A stretch of DNA of 64,000 bases from assembly GCA_018292915.2 (NCBI GenBank), contig JACVVK020000001.1:4546001-4610000 (forward strand), given 5' to 3'. Source of the DNA: Batillaria attramentaria (lineage: Eukaryota; Mollusca; Gastropoda; Batillariidae). Position numbers and translations under genes: made by a program. Below are positions 12,286 through 24,176 of the stretch, piece by piece; the stretch's first letter is position 1, and every line of letters begins with the position of its first letter. Under the pieces are notes generated by a model. The model worked only from the letters and a program-made list of their open reading frames with translations, did no database searches and was not told the origin of the DNA.

Positions 12286-13312
12286 ATGAGAGAAACATCA
12301 TCTCGGTATGCACGGGCTATGTTCCGTACACTCCAGAGACTTGTGGCACCGAAGATGGCGTCGACTGAAGGTGTGGGTGGTGAAAATCACTCGGTAACTC
12401 GTCTCATGAATTAAAGCTTCCCGGATGTTTGGCCGGGTCGCACCATTTGCATTTTAATTTGTTTTGCTTGGTGATTTGTACAGGTCGTTGCACGTGCAGT
12501 CCGTGCGCTTAATTAGAGAGGTTACGAAATCGCCGAGGCTCGTACGACGACTACGTCGGAAGAGTCAGGCTTCCGGTGCGTGATTGTTTTCGTGATGACT
12601 ATAGAAAGAAAATTTGTCTTGGACAAGAGAAATAATCAAAACAAGCAATATATTGGCGTGTCACACATATAATTTTAATGTTCGTACACACCCAGACCGA
12701 CTACGAGGGCCCTCCATTTTCTTCGTTCGGTACGAAAGAAGAACTACGCGGAGCGGAAGTGATGACTTTTCCGTCTGCGCATGCGCGACCCCAGTGGCCT
12801 CGTAGCTGGGGCGTCGTATGGGGTTTTCGTAACCTCTATATTACTTCATTGACAGATGCGCGCCTACCCCGAAGGTAGAAGTTCATTCGAGGAAACGCAA
12901 AATTCGTTGTCAGTTTTGACTGCTAACAAAAATAACGGCACTCAGTGTCCCAGTGGGCTTTTTGAACCCACTCACTGAAGTTTTGAGCGGAAAAGTGTAT
13001 CATCCCACATAGCAGTCAGCCGAGTCATTCTGTCTATGACACGCAGGTACCAGGCAGAAGTTCGCGTTTGTTTTGTTGTTCAGCATAATTATGTCTGTAA
13101 GCATTGAGGGACGCATACAGCTAGTGGATAGTAATTTGAAATCCCCGGTAATTTGAAATCCCCGGTTCTTGCCATAACACGATCACGTGGTGTGTGTGAT
13201 ATTGATTGATGTTTGCAGGGGAGGAGAGTGGAACTTCGCCTATAAATATGGTTGCAAAGATGGCAACATTTCCAGATGCTGCATGCGATAATTTAATTTC
13301 CGAACTCTCGGA

Positions 13313-13478
13313 GGGGAGCCGAGGTAGGCAAATGTTAGAGAGATGGACTTTCAATATCCTGGGTCGTGAATTCGAATCCTACCTGGGAGCCAGATATTCG
13401 TGCTGGCTTTTCCCTTGTTGCCCCGTCTTTGATATCACCAGTAAGTGATGGAAAAGGACGTTAAACGCCCAAGCCTCC
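13313..13478 (+). mobile_element. SINE family A, near full length
   Basis: The order is GGGGAGCCG head, A-box-like TAGGCAAATGTTAGAGAG, B box GAATTCGAATCCT, AGATATTCGTGCTGG, CCCCGTCTTTGATATC and GGAAAAGGACGTTAAAC. Several substitutions relative to 42792-42965 suggest an older copy. Confidence 0.8.
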
Positions 13479-14430
13479 GCCTCCCCCACCCCACCTCCGC
13501 CTTACCCCACACTCCTCTCCTTGGTGCACGATTCTAGTCATTGCGCAAGAGTGAAATAAACTTGCAAGGGTCTTTACTTCAGTTTTGCATTGAGCTAACC
13601 GACAACGAAATCGAATATCTTTCCTCCTATACCCACCCACTTCCGATCCCACCACACACAAACAAGTATGGCCCGCCGCTCCTATCATCCATCCAACCTT
13701 CGACCGCACAGGTTACGTAACTCTGATGCCAAAGGGGACGAAACGTCAGAGCCCTTGCTTCATACGGGCCACCAGTTCATCACAGGCGCAGGGTGGGCGC
13801 GTGCCAGCGGACGATTTACAGGTCCTTGCCACCTCAGATCGAAGCACGAGATTCGATCAATCACAGAAAATCTCAGCCCTTACCGACATTACCACATAGC
13901 CGTCGTCTGGGACTCCTTCTATTACGGCACCGCTGGGCTCAGGAATAAAAGCGGCTGAGAGCTCAGGGAAAAACGTCTCACTCTTGCTGAGGTTTCGACC
14001 CGCACACGAGGAAGTAATTTTGTATTGGCTTATACTTGGGATACGTCCTGCTTGTGGGTTTCGTGCCCTCGCACCAGCTAATTCTTTATTTTTTTTCAGA
14101 TACCAGGGAAGAGGAGTATTCGACGTACCGCAATTGACATGTAGCCAGATTCTGTTTGACAATTTCTGCAGCCAGTCACAGTGCACCAACACTTCGACAG
14201 GCAAATCACACGTGCAAGATTGTCATTTACCTGACTGCTGGATTTCTGGAATTAAAAGCCAGCTAAAGGGGTATTCTAGTATTGACTGTTGGCAGACAGA
14301 CACAAACCACAAGCAGGGGTATAATCATACGGCAAAGACGTTTCCACTATTCCTTATGTGATTTGCCTCCGTCTCAAGCTCATTGTGAAATCAAGCGAGA
14401 GCGTGTGCGTACGTGCATGCATCCGTGAAG

Positions 14431-14488
<58 letters not shown>

Positions 14489-15465
14489 CAAGTTGCATGC
14501 GCACGTCCCTCAAACAAACCTTTCCATGTCTTTCTCCTGGGCATGTTTGGCATGCATGACGTCAGTTGTCTGCAAACCTCCATTAAAAAAGAAAGAAAGG
14601 GGAGGGGGGGGAGGGGAGAAGCAAAACTGTTGCGCTCCCAGTCGGTGTAATGCCAGAGAAATGGAAAGGAAATATCCTGCTTCGATGGGCACAACGGAAA
14701 TTTGTGCACGGCTAAGAAACCTGGGAAAAAAAAGGCGAGAGGTTTATTTGCAATGGACCTTCAACTGGTAGACGCTGGCGAATTTCCACCACGAAGTGAT
14801 AGGCTGTTATTCCCCCCCCCTCCCCCCCCTCCCCCTCTTCTCATATTGTGGAGAGCTTTTTCAGAGTGTAATTATACTTTAGTGGATTTTTTTTCGCATG
14901 CTCGCTCACTCATTCATTTTCTAACGCAAGCGCAAGGGATTTGAGAAATTTGCTGCATCCTGTATCTAAATTTGGTGGCACCAGATAGAGTGGTTAAAAT
15001 TTTTTAAGGTGTCTGAATAAAACACGATGTGAGATCACAAATTTGCCGCAGAAATGGAATCCGGGTTTTGGGGGTATATTTTATTTTGTTGTTTTTTTTT
15101 TGTGTGCGAGATGGAGTAGATTTCGCGAAATTTCTCGAGCGAACATAATACAAATAGAAATGGGACCTCTCTCTGTCTCTGTCTCTCTCTATTTCTTCTT
15201 TCTTTCCTAGCCCAAAATTTGCATTTGGTTTCTTTTCTTCCTGTCTTCTTTTTGAGAAGCTATCGATTGTCACTTACATTCCATTTTTTTCTCCAGTATC
15301 TTCTTCGAATATCCTGCAGATTTGTTTAGGTTAACCCATGGTGAAACTGTTGCTGAGTGTTCCAGGAAAGTTCCCCTGTAAATGCCAAGAATTTGCATTC
15401 GTTTGTGATCGTGCAAGTCACCCTGGCATTGACCGTAACGGAAGCGCGTCCAGGGAACTGGTTTA
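13479..15465. other. Gene-free stretch with a (TG)n tract
   Basis: A (TG)n microsatellite lies at 14433-14485, with G-rich (14598-14618) and C-rich (14811-14838) blocks after it. The frames at 13668-13958 and 13984-14361 are open but contain no recognisable domain and no credible splice context. Confidence 0.45.
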
Positions 15466-16096
15466 CCGTAAAAACCCTAACTTTTCGACCGCTTTTTACA
15501 CTGAAAAATCTTGAATTTGAAGGTCTGGTCGAAAACCAAAGAGCAAAAAAAGAAAAGTTCAGTTTCGATACCCAACCATCTTTACTGAACACCATGTGTG
15601 CTGGTGGGGCAAGTGAACAACGCTGCTTGAAATAGTATCTCACATCAGAGGGCTTTGAAAGGCACAAAAACGGTTGTAAACCTTACCTAATATTTTATTC
15701 ACCATATCCTCCTTGTCTTTTTAATTGCAAATGAGTATTTTCCTTCTTCTAAACTCCGAAACGGACCACCACATCAGCCAAAACTTGCTAGATGACTGAA
15801 AACGGAAGTGTGAAGGGAAACTACTCTGTAACTTCCGGCCACAAAATGGCGGCACCAACAAAGCGACTGAGAGCCAGACTGGCAAATCGGCAAAGCTTTA
15901 TCAATTTATTTCACTTTTTCTGGACTTCTTACATTATCGTCAGGTTGCCTCACAGTCTTACTGGCCTGTTTGAAAATTTAGGGACAGATTTTTGGTGCCT
16001 GGTCCAAAAGTAAGGAGATTTTGTTTTACCTAACTTTCCCAGATTTCAAACTGTGGTCGAAAAGTAAGGGTGGTTGAAAAGTTAGGGTTTTTACGG
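15466..16096. mobile_element. 631-bp MITE with 25-bp TIRs and TA target duplication
   Basis: The left end (15466-15490, beginning CCGTAAAAACCCTAAC) and right end (16072-16096) are inverted copies matching at 24 of 25 positions. TA lies immediately outside each end (15464-15465 and 16097-16098). More inward words of the GGTCGAAAAGTAAGG type repeat near the right end as subterminal repeats. There is no transposase. TA duplication is typical of Tc1/mariner-type elements, so a non-autonomous element of that class is the likely reading. Confidence 0.85.
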
Positions 16097-16271
16097 TATG
16101 TGTTCAGTTTTGTGTGCGGTTTGTTTTTGCTTATTGCTGCGCTGCCCCAGTTTGAAAGAACCGCAGGCACATTCTTCGCAAAAAGTCAAGGACTACTTGC
16201 AAAAACCTAACTCTATAGAGACGCAATGTTAAATGCGGTAACTCCTTGTGCATGCATGTCTGCTTCTGAAG

Positions 16272-16445
16272 GCGGGGTTCCGGGACGGTCGAGCGGTAGA
16301 GCGTTGGACTTACAATGCTCGGGTTGTGAGTTCAAATCCCGGCTGGTAGCCAAAAAATTGTGCAGGCCTTGTCCTCGTTGCCCGGTCTTTGATGTCACCC
16401 TTATATGGTGGAAAAGGACGTTAAACTCTGAAACAACCAACAAAC
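16272..16445 (+). mobile_element. SINE family A, near full length
   Basis: Head GGGACGGTCGAGCGGTAGAG, B box GAGTTCAAATCCCGG, body GCAGGCCTTGTCCTCG, tail GTCTTTGATGTC and GGAAAAGGACGTTAAAC. The expected GG(T)TCGAA is changed to GTTCAAA in the B box, so transcription of this copy may be impaired. Confidence 0.8.
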
Positions 16446-17275
16446 CAACGAACTGTATCCAAAGGCAAGCCTGTTAGCAGTATACCAAGTCTATTCTTAG
16501 TCGTCCACAAGCACATTGGCGTTCCTGTGGTGTGTCTTATTTGAAATTCACTTTGACCCAAATTTTGAGCAGTTTTGCTGAATCGGCCAAGCAAATCTTT
16601 CTGTTTTTACAGCATTGTCTGTCTTTTTGTCAACACAACTCTCAAGTTTTATGACTTGACCATGACAAGTTTACATCATCATCCAGGAATTGCAATGTGG
16701 TTTTTTTTTACGAGTGTATGAGGAAAGAGAGTGCTTGGGCACGTAACAAGAATAGAAGAATCGATTCCCTGGACAAGTTAGTAACCGCTTCATTGAATGA
16801 CCCGTGGAGGAAACAGGATCAACTTGAAGAAACCGTCACGACTTTTGCTGTTCATAATTCGTGAAAGTGCACCGTTTCGGTATAGCCTGTGTTTCCATTG
16901 TCCTCTCGATCTTTTGAAACCCTACGTTTCGGAAGCAGGGAGTGGTAGAACATTACTTCAGTGAAGCGTTTCAGTGTCTATACGAAGTGATGGAATAGTT
17001 CAGTGTGGCTTTCGAGAAAATTCAGACTCTTAAAACAGACAACTTATGTAAGGAGACCTTCGTGTTTGGAAAACTTTCCAAACTTTCTACACCCCCTCCC
17101 TCCCCCCCCTCCCCCCACCTTAAACCCTGCATAATATTGAAAGAACCAGTCAGCACATTGGAAGAAATGTTTTTAAAAACTAGAAATTTGATGGCTGGAA
17201 GAAAAATAATTATGCATCTTTACCAAGAAGAAGCAAGAGTTACCTACGCCTTTGTCTCACACTGACACCACATAA

Positions 17276-17531
17276 TAACAATAATAATAATAATAATAAT
17301 AATAGGCGCATTAATATAGGCGCTTTATCCCAAATATTTGGCTCAAAGCGCCGCGAGCTAAACCCAACACGCATGCTCACGTGAATCACACGCATTCTCT
17401 CACACACTGGACATGAATACAATACAATCACGTGATGCGAAGGGCCAGCTGAGCAATTTAAGTTTCGAAATACCTGGAGAGAACCCCCGACGGTCGGCCC
17501 GAATGAACGGTGCCATAGCTGCAAAGAGCAC
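17276..17531 (-). mobile_element. SINE family C, 5'-truncated, minus strand
   Basis: An (AAT)n run at the left edge is the reversed (ATT)n tail. It is followed by TTTGGCTCAAAGCGCCGCG, the CACGTGAATCACACGCATTC block and CCGACGGTCGGCC. The tRNA-like head is absent. A C-run joined to a long A-run follows at 17546-17584. Confidence 0.8.
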
Positions 17532-18114
17532 CATTAAAGCTATACCCCCCCCCCCCCCAAAAAAAAAAAAAAAAAAAAAAAAAACAACAACAACAAAAAA
17601 AAAACCCACCCGTTTTTCACAGTTTCGTCTGTGAAAATGGAAAAGTTCCTTTTCAGTATTCTCGGTGGCAAAAACTAGATCACAGGACCTCCACCGTCAT
17701 TTGGTAAGGGGCCGAAACGCCGTTGATTTGATAAGTACTTAAGCCGTTTTAACATACGGCGACAAAACGTGCTTGCCTGTGGGTGTAGGATTAATGTTTT
17801 AATCGAATCAGACTTTTTCTTTGCCCCGGAGAGTTGTCCTTGTTCAGCCTGGAGATCCCACGTGATTCTTCAGCGGTCGATCCCAAACTGCTCTAGCTTG
17901 CTTTGCTAAGATCTTATTTCCGGTACTGTGTACTCATAGTCGGTTAATCAAATATATTCCGTCTTTGGCTCAAGCATCCTTGATTACACCAATCAGTATC
18001 CGTGGTTTTTTTTTTCACCGAGTATGTCTTCAGCGGATATCTTCCGGCGTTACTTCCGTCTCCTCTTTCTTCTCCACCAGCTCTGATATCGTTAGGACCT
18101 ACTCCCACACAGTG

Positions 18115-18935
18115 AGTGGGAGGGAGTGTGGGAGGCTCACAAAATGTGCTGTATAGTCTTTCCAGTACCTAGTAAGGACGGGTTGATCCATACTGGAGTT
18201 TTTCCAAGAACCAGTTAGGAAGAACCAGATCGTACCGGAGTGTCCTTATGCAAACACACTGGAAAGGACAGAGCCTCGAAACACGAGGTGCGGGAGGCTC
18301 CAAAAATGTGGGAAGGATTGTGGGAGGCTCAGAAAATTTGGTGTACCAGCATAGCCTTTCCAAGAACCTATAAGGAAGAACTAGTATACTGCGTATCTTT
18401 ATTTTAAAAAAAAATCACTGGGGATGTAATCGACGCTGACCTCGAAACACGAACGTCTTGACACAATCATGCAATGATCAAAATGACTACAAAATATGGG
18501 AGAGAGGACGGGAGAGTGACAGAATATTGCGTAGTATAGTTTTTCCAAGAACCAGTAAGGAAGAACTAGTCCATACTGGAGTGTCTTTATACCCCCACAC
18601 ACTGGGAAGGATGAAACCGACGCTAACCTCGAAATACGGACACTTCGGCACAATCACGTAAAGATCAAGATAACTACAACATGTAGGAGGGAGCGTGGGA
18701 GGCTCACAAAATAATTGAAGTCTACCAGTGTAGTTTTTCCGAGAACCAATAAGGAAGGGTTAATCCATACTGGAGTTTCTGTAAGAACCAATCAGGAAGA
18801 GCTGTTCCGTACTGGAGTGTCCCTGTGCAAACACTTTGGGAAGGAGGAAACTGACGCTAGCCGCGAAGCACGAGAACACCTGGGCACATGCAGTGATCAG
18901 ATTGACTACAAAATGTGGGAGGCTCACAAAATGAT
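18115..18935 (+). repeat. Diverged tandem array, ~200-bp unit, about 4 copies
   Basis: The words GTGGGAGGCTCACAAAAT and TTTTTCCAAGAACCAGTAAG recur in the same order, followed by ATACTGGAGTGTC, CACTGGGAAGGA and ACCTCGAAACACG. Unit boundaries fall near 18130, 18320, 18500, 18698 and 18916. It is satellite-like but short; no open frame spans it. Confidence 0.75.
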
Positions 18936-18966
18936 TATGGCACCGTCTTGAACCCGCTATTCCTTT

Positions 18967-19079
18967 ATCCCGGCTGGGGCCAAAATAGTTGTGCTGGCTT
19001 TTTCATCGCTGCCCCGTTTTTTGAGATCACCCGTATGTGGTGGGTAAGGACGTTAAACCCCCAGACACCCACCCACCCA
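18967..19079 (+). mobile_element. SINE family A, 5'-truncated, with imperfect target duplication
   Basis: It begins inside the body (ATCCCGGCTGGGGCC) and ends GACGTTAAACCCCC plus (CACC)n. CCCGCTATTCCTTT (18953-18966) precedes it and CCCGCTACTCCTCTT (from 19080) follows it, which looks like a decayed target-site duplication. Confidence 0.75.
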
Positions 19080-19094
19080 CCCGCTACTCCTCTT

Positions 19095-20581
19095 TTCATA
19101 AAGTTTTTCAAACCGAGTAGTACACCGTAACTCCTTTTTTGTCTGTCTTTCTGTTTATATTTTTGTTTGTTGGTTGGTTTTCGGTTGTTGTTGCTGGTTG
19201 TTGTTGTTGTTTTCTGACTAGACAATACCGTTCTACTCAAGGGGTAATAAATACTGCCAGAACCACTTTGACATTATTAGTTTCGAATCAAAGTCCACAC
19301 AGTGCTTTATGCACGTTTTTTTGTGTGTGGTTTTTTTTTCTGTTCCGGCTAAAATCCTCAAAACTCTACGCACACCCATGGCGGTTGCAGCTGCAGCTAC
19401 GTCTTATAACTGTATGTAGGTTTGCGAGATTTTTGCCTCTTTGTCAGCTTATAATGCCAGGGTAGCCGAAAATCAATACAAAAGAACTTTGTTCATAAAT
19501 CACACTTGTTGTTCAACTGTGTGGCCGTGGTTTGTCTTCAGTAAACCGTTTGTGATTTACTATATGTTTTATTCGGGAGGAGATGGGGTCGGGGGGAGGG
19601 AGGGGGAAGGGCGTGGAGGAGTTTGTGTTGATGCTTTGTCCGAGTTAGGTGTTCACCAAGCAGCAAACGCGAGCTTTCTTTTCACTGTTTCGGGTATGAC
19701 TAGCCGATGTACTCGGCTTTACCGAGAAATCGCGCGATGGGAGGTGATAAGAATTTGCGATGCGAAGTCGCCGAACTGAACAACGGAGTTACTTCCCGTG
19801 GACCTTGAGAACGATTGGGGTAACCTAATTATGATGCAATCTAGAACAGCTGTTTGAACATGAGGTGGTCCAAGGTTGAAAGGTATTTTACTAAAATTTG
19901 ACGATTTTCCGAGATTTTGTTCCCGTCAGATTCTTTCCTGGGTACCCCGGAGTACAGCCAGCAATGCTGACCGCGATGTGAGAGCTCCAAAATTACGTCT
20001 TACGGTGAATACGTAGACAGACAGATCGACACTGTTCGTTTATATGTCTAGAAATACAGTCATTTTGGGCTTTTTATCACCACAGGGGATGGGGAAGGGG
20101 GTGGGGGGAGGGGGAGGAGCTGTCGCGTTCCAGCAACCATTAGTTTATTTTTTTCCCCGGAGGCGGTGGCGGACTTGTAATTACGATGTGTGCGTACGGG
20201 AAATGGTATGTCTTTCAACGAAGTACTTTTTACTAAGTAAAGCGTCTTGGGCAGGCTGGTGCTGCGCTGATCATTTGGTTGTATTTTTCCTTCGCCTACT
20301 TCGACCATTTACTGTGGTTGTCTTCCGTCGTTACTGCCACTTCCTGATTTTTAATTCACAAAGAGTGGTTGCTGTCTGGCCGTGCTCAGGAAACTGTCCG
20401 CTTTACAGCAGTGCGAAAAAGCCTGCAGAATAACTAGGAAAATACTTGAGCCACACGCAAGGGGCGTCCAGACAATCGCTCATCAGATTCTAGACCAAAA
20501 GATAATTGTTCTTGCGCAGCCAGACAGTAGAGTTGCTGGGTCAAATAACAAAGGCGCCTGCTGTATAAAAACGTCAGGATG
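19095..20581. other. Gene-free stretch
   Basis: A (GTT)n run lies near 19185-19211 and G-rich blocks near 19575-19620 and 20085-20115. Nothing else is recognised. Confidence 0.45.
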
Positions 20582-21129
20582 CGGCTTAGACAACACCAGA
20601 TGAGCTTAAACATCCACTGCCATAGGAAGTTTTTTTTTGGTATAATATTAAACGAGCTAATTCCATCTTTGCTAAGTCAACTTACGTGTTGGCAGTGTTT
20701 CGCTCGTGAGTGCGCCTGTACGCTCGAAATACTCTGTCTTGGTGATTAGTACAGCTCTTAATGCGATACGATGTTGTTGGCACGTTGCGCAGCCGGTCCG
20801 AAACATTCGAATTCTACGACTGCTGTTACACTACTGGAATGCTCAGTGTGGTCGCCGGCTTAGACTACACCAGATGAGCTTAAACATTCACTGCCATAGG
20901 AAGGTATTTTTTTCTATAATACCAAACGAGCTAATTCCATCTTTGCTAAGTCAACTTACGTTTTGGCAGTGTTTCGCTCGTGAGTGCGCCTGTACGCTCG
21001 AAATACTCTCTCTTGGTGATTAGTACAGCTCTTGCTGCGATACAATGTTGATGACAGTTTGCGCAGCCGGTCCGGAACATTCAAATTCTACGACGGCTGT
21101 TACACTACTGGAATGCTCAGTGTGGTCGC
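20582..21129 (+). repeat. 274-bp tandem duplication of repeat family F
   Basis: Copy 1 (20582-20855) and copy 2 (20856-21129) are both 274 bp. They agree along nearly their whole length, from CGGCTTAGAC to TCAGTGTGGTCGC, with scattered substitutions. Homology of copy 2 to the inverted element at 42515-43565 continues to about 21268. Neither copy carries the SINEs present in that element. Confidence 0.9.
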
Positions 21130-21269
21130 CGCGTCATCGAGTACGCTTCTGTTGGCTCAGTGCCAGCATTACAGACGCTGTCACTGTGTAGGCGTCTAAG
21201 TGGTGTTGTGTCAGATACCTCGAAAACAGCGCAGAACGACCTGTGAGCGTAAAAATAGTAGCATCAGCC

Positions 21270-23326
21270 CCTTTAAGTCTTACTCTAGATCCGCCACGTT
21301 ATGAAGGAGTCCTTGGTCTCATACTCAGCGTCTGGTCGGCTGGTCAAGCACCATTGTTTTTCTTCTGCTCCGGTTTCTTTGTCTGTGAAACTGTTAGTAC
21401 ATCCGTCTTTCCGTGGGTTTGTTATTAATCTCTCTACTATTTCTTGGAATTGGTGTACGACCGTCTCTCTCCCGAACCCACCCACCCCAAACCCACGCCT
21501 TGCCCCAACGCCTTTCCCGCTCTTATTTCTGTCTGACCAAGCCCCGACGCAACGAAATACACAGTGGCGAGGGGCAGAGACTCGAGTAAATTTGAGGCGA
21601 CACTTTTATGCGGCGGGAAGTGCCGGACAGTGTGAAGCTGCTGGCGTGAACCAGCGTCCCACACCTCTCTTGGATCGCAGCGCTTAGACAATTCACTTTC
21701 AAAAGACACCTCGACGAATTCGAGGTGCCGCGGAGAGGTGGAAGGGGACATTACTGAAGGTGACAAATTATCAGGGTTATCTTCCCCGACTCTGATTTCC
21801 CTAGGTATTGATCCTCCTTGGGCGTTTCACTTTTGGTGCTAAGACGTGACGTCACAAACATCCTAGCTCGGTCTTGATTTTTTTTTTTTTTTTTTTTTTG
21901 GGGGGGGGGGGGGGGCAATGTGTCTAGGAGAGAGTGGGGTGGGTAAAAAAAAGTGTAATTTTCTGGATGGTTGAAAAAAAAGAAAACTAACTTTTTCTGG
22001 AGTTCCAGCTATGTTTCTTATAGTCTGGTGACCTTTCTGTTTGTCTTTTTGCCCTCAGACATGCGCAGGATTAAAACTTTGAAAGATGTCTGGCTGTACT
22101 TCTAAGGCACAAAAAGGGGGAAAGAAGAGAAAATAAAAAACATGCCTTTGGCTATTGTCTTTGTCTTCTTAGACATGGGGGCAGAGTAAGGATGGATTCG
22201 TGATAGGGATGAAAGGGGTGGGAGATCATGTCTTTCGTCCGCCGCGAAATGCAATTTGAAAGACAGGAGCATTCTAAAACATTCCGGGAGGTTGCTTCTC
22301 CACACGGTAGAGACTCTGGTACACAGTCTTTCAGTGGGAAAAGTGCCATTTTCACCACCCGCACACACAAAAAACAACAACAACAACAACAACAAAACAA
22401 TCCACCAAATTTTGACCCAGTTTGGACTGGATCCCGCAACGTTCTGACCTGGAATCCGACACGCTTACACCAGAGGTCTTTCGGTCCTCCAGAGGAAGTC
22501 GGAGTTTTGATAGCAGTTGGTGGACTTCTTTACACGCAAGAAAAGAAATATGGGCCCTGTCTTTCCGCTCCCGTCGAAGAATACACCAAAATTGGACTCA
22601 CTTGGTTCTTAAGCCAAAAATACAACCAGACTGCCATTTCAAAATTGACTTCCTGTTCTGAGAGAGAGAGAGAGAGAGAGAGAGCAAAAAAAAAAAACCC
22701 GGACTCGTCAACTCAGCCCAGAATTCCGCAGTAGGAAATATTGAACCTTACCGTTCAAACTTCAATTATTCTGCGGGCCAGGAACATCTCTAGACTGGGC
22801 TGTCGTGTCAAGCCTATGAGGGGCCTCTTTATTAATAACTGTCTGTTGATGTAAATGTGGCTGTGTCGTCTGTACCTCCGGACTCTGGCCGGGTCGCCGT
22901 CTCATTAGTACTCGCACCACGCACCAACACCCCACGACGTTGGTGGAGGGAGAGACTGGTGCTGGTGGCTATTGTCCTGACGTGACGTCAGTGGATAAAC
23001 GTCTGGCTGACGTGATCATTGTCGCGAAATGTTTTTTGCTCACGCGACCAGATCTAGCATAGACCTGGCGACCCTCTCTTTTTCAGTCAAAGGTGGTTGC
23101 CTGAGCCAGATCTAGATCTTTTGACGTCATGAGTAATGACGTCAACGTTCGTCCACAAGCGGACCTGAGTAAAGATTCTCCACGTTTGTGTTTCAAGGGC
23201 AGGGAGCAATCCGCCTGACGACGCGCTGTCTTTTACGTCAACGTATTATCAGAAGTTTGGTACCTGCGTGTCATAGAGAGGTTACGTCAGTTGACTGCTA
23301 CCTGGAATGGCGTGGCTTGTCTGACA
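21270..23326. other. Gene-free stretch
   Basis: It holds a T-run joined to a G-run (about 21877-21917), a (CAA)n run near 22373-22396, a (GA)n run at 22660-22685 and three full TGACGTCA words between 22983 and 23144. No exon is recognised. Confidence 0.4.
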
Positions 23327-23422
23327 GTTTAACTCTTTGACGACGGAGCGCAATTTCTGACACACGATTTCCTATAGGAAATCGTGTGTCAGAAATTGCG
23401 CTCCGTCGTCAAAGAGTTAAAC
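23327..23422. mobile_element. Perfect 96-bp palindrome bounded by TTAA (possible piggyBac-type foldback MITE)
   Basis: Every base from 23327 to 23422 pairs with its mirror position. The centre is CCTATAGG at 23371-23378 and there is no spacer. TTAA occurs near both edges (23329-23332 and 23417-23420), and the arm inside starts CTCTTTGACGACGG. TTAA target duplication is the hallmark of piggyBac-type elements, and an 84-bp insert made only of two fused inverted repeats would fit. Alternatives are an inverted-duplication mutation or an assembly artefact. Confidence 0.7.
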
Positions 23423-23962
23423 CTTCACTGTACAAGAAAGCTTACCCCGAGGCTGACTGCATGTGTTATCACTAAAGCAAAGAAAGCAAGTTTCGCGGTT
23501 ATTTTGTTGCGCGGTGTACTCTCGTCAAACTGGCCTTTTTCAGCTGGTGGAGAGATGCAGTAATACCGACCCCAGCTGCCACAGGCTGTCACTGAGGGGG
23601 TAGATGTGCACGCTCGAGGCTTCCTCTCCCTCTAGAGGGAAGTGTCAGCGACATTAATACAACTTACAGGGTCAGTCGGCCAACTTAATAGGTCCTTAGA
23701 TTCCTTTTTGTGCCGAGTGACAGATATACAGCCAATTACTCAGCGTTCATTACTCGCGATTGTTCCCCAGGCACCGAGCCCACAGAAATGTGGACAATTT
23801 AATCGGATGACGTCTGAGGAGGTCTGTGGCCGGTCCGTCTGCACGTGGTGCTCGGCTGAACTTTGCCTGCCACATAGTGGTCGGCAGAGGGCTGTCGGCA
23901 TCCCGTGGTCTCTAGCTGTAGATCCTCTAGATTCTTCTGGTTTTGTGTCTAGGTAGTTGGAT

Positions 23963-24176
23963 GGAGTGTGTGTTGTGATAGGCAACGGCTTAAGATTATT
24001 TCCTCTATGTGTTCATCTTCCCAATGTCTTCTCGGTCAGCACTTTCTTGAATTGACGCCGTTCCCTTTGAGTGTGTGTTGTGATAGGTAAATGCTTGAGG
24101 TGATTTCCTCTTTGTCTTCATCTTCCCCATCCTCCTGGTTAACACTTTCATGGACTGACATCATTCCCTTCGTCTT
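23963..24176 (+). repeat. ~106-bp tandem duplication
   Basis: GAGTGTGTGTTGTGATAGG recurs after about 106 bp, followed in both copies by TTTCCTCT.TGT.TTCATCTTCCC and AACACTTTC.TG.A.TGAC. The copies are clearly diverged. Confidence 0.7.

Noticed and set aside
22983..23289. Promoter suggested by clustered TGACGTCA/ACGTCA words upstream of exon 1
   Set aside because: The same words occur at many other places in the window (for example near 8268, 14557, 51617, 51773 and 51974), and no start-site motif is seen.
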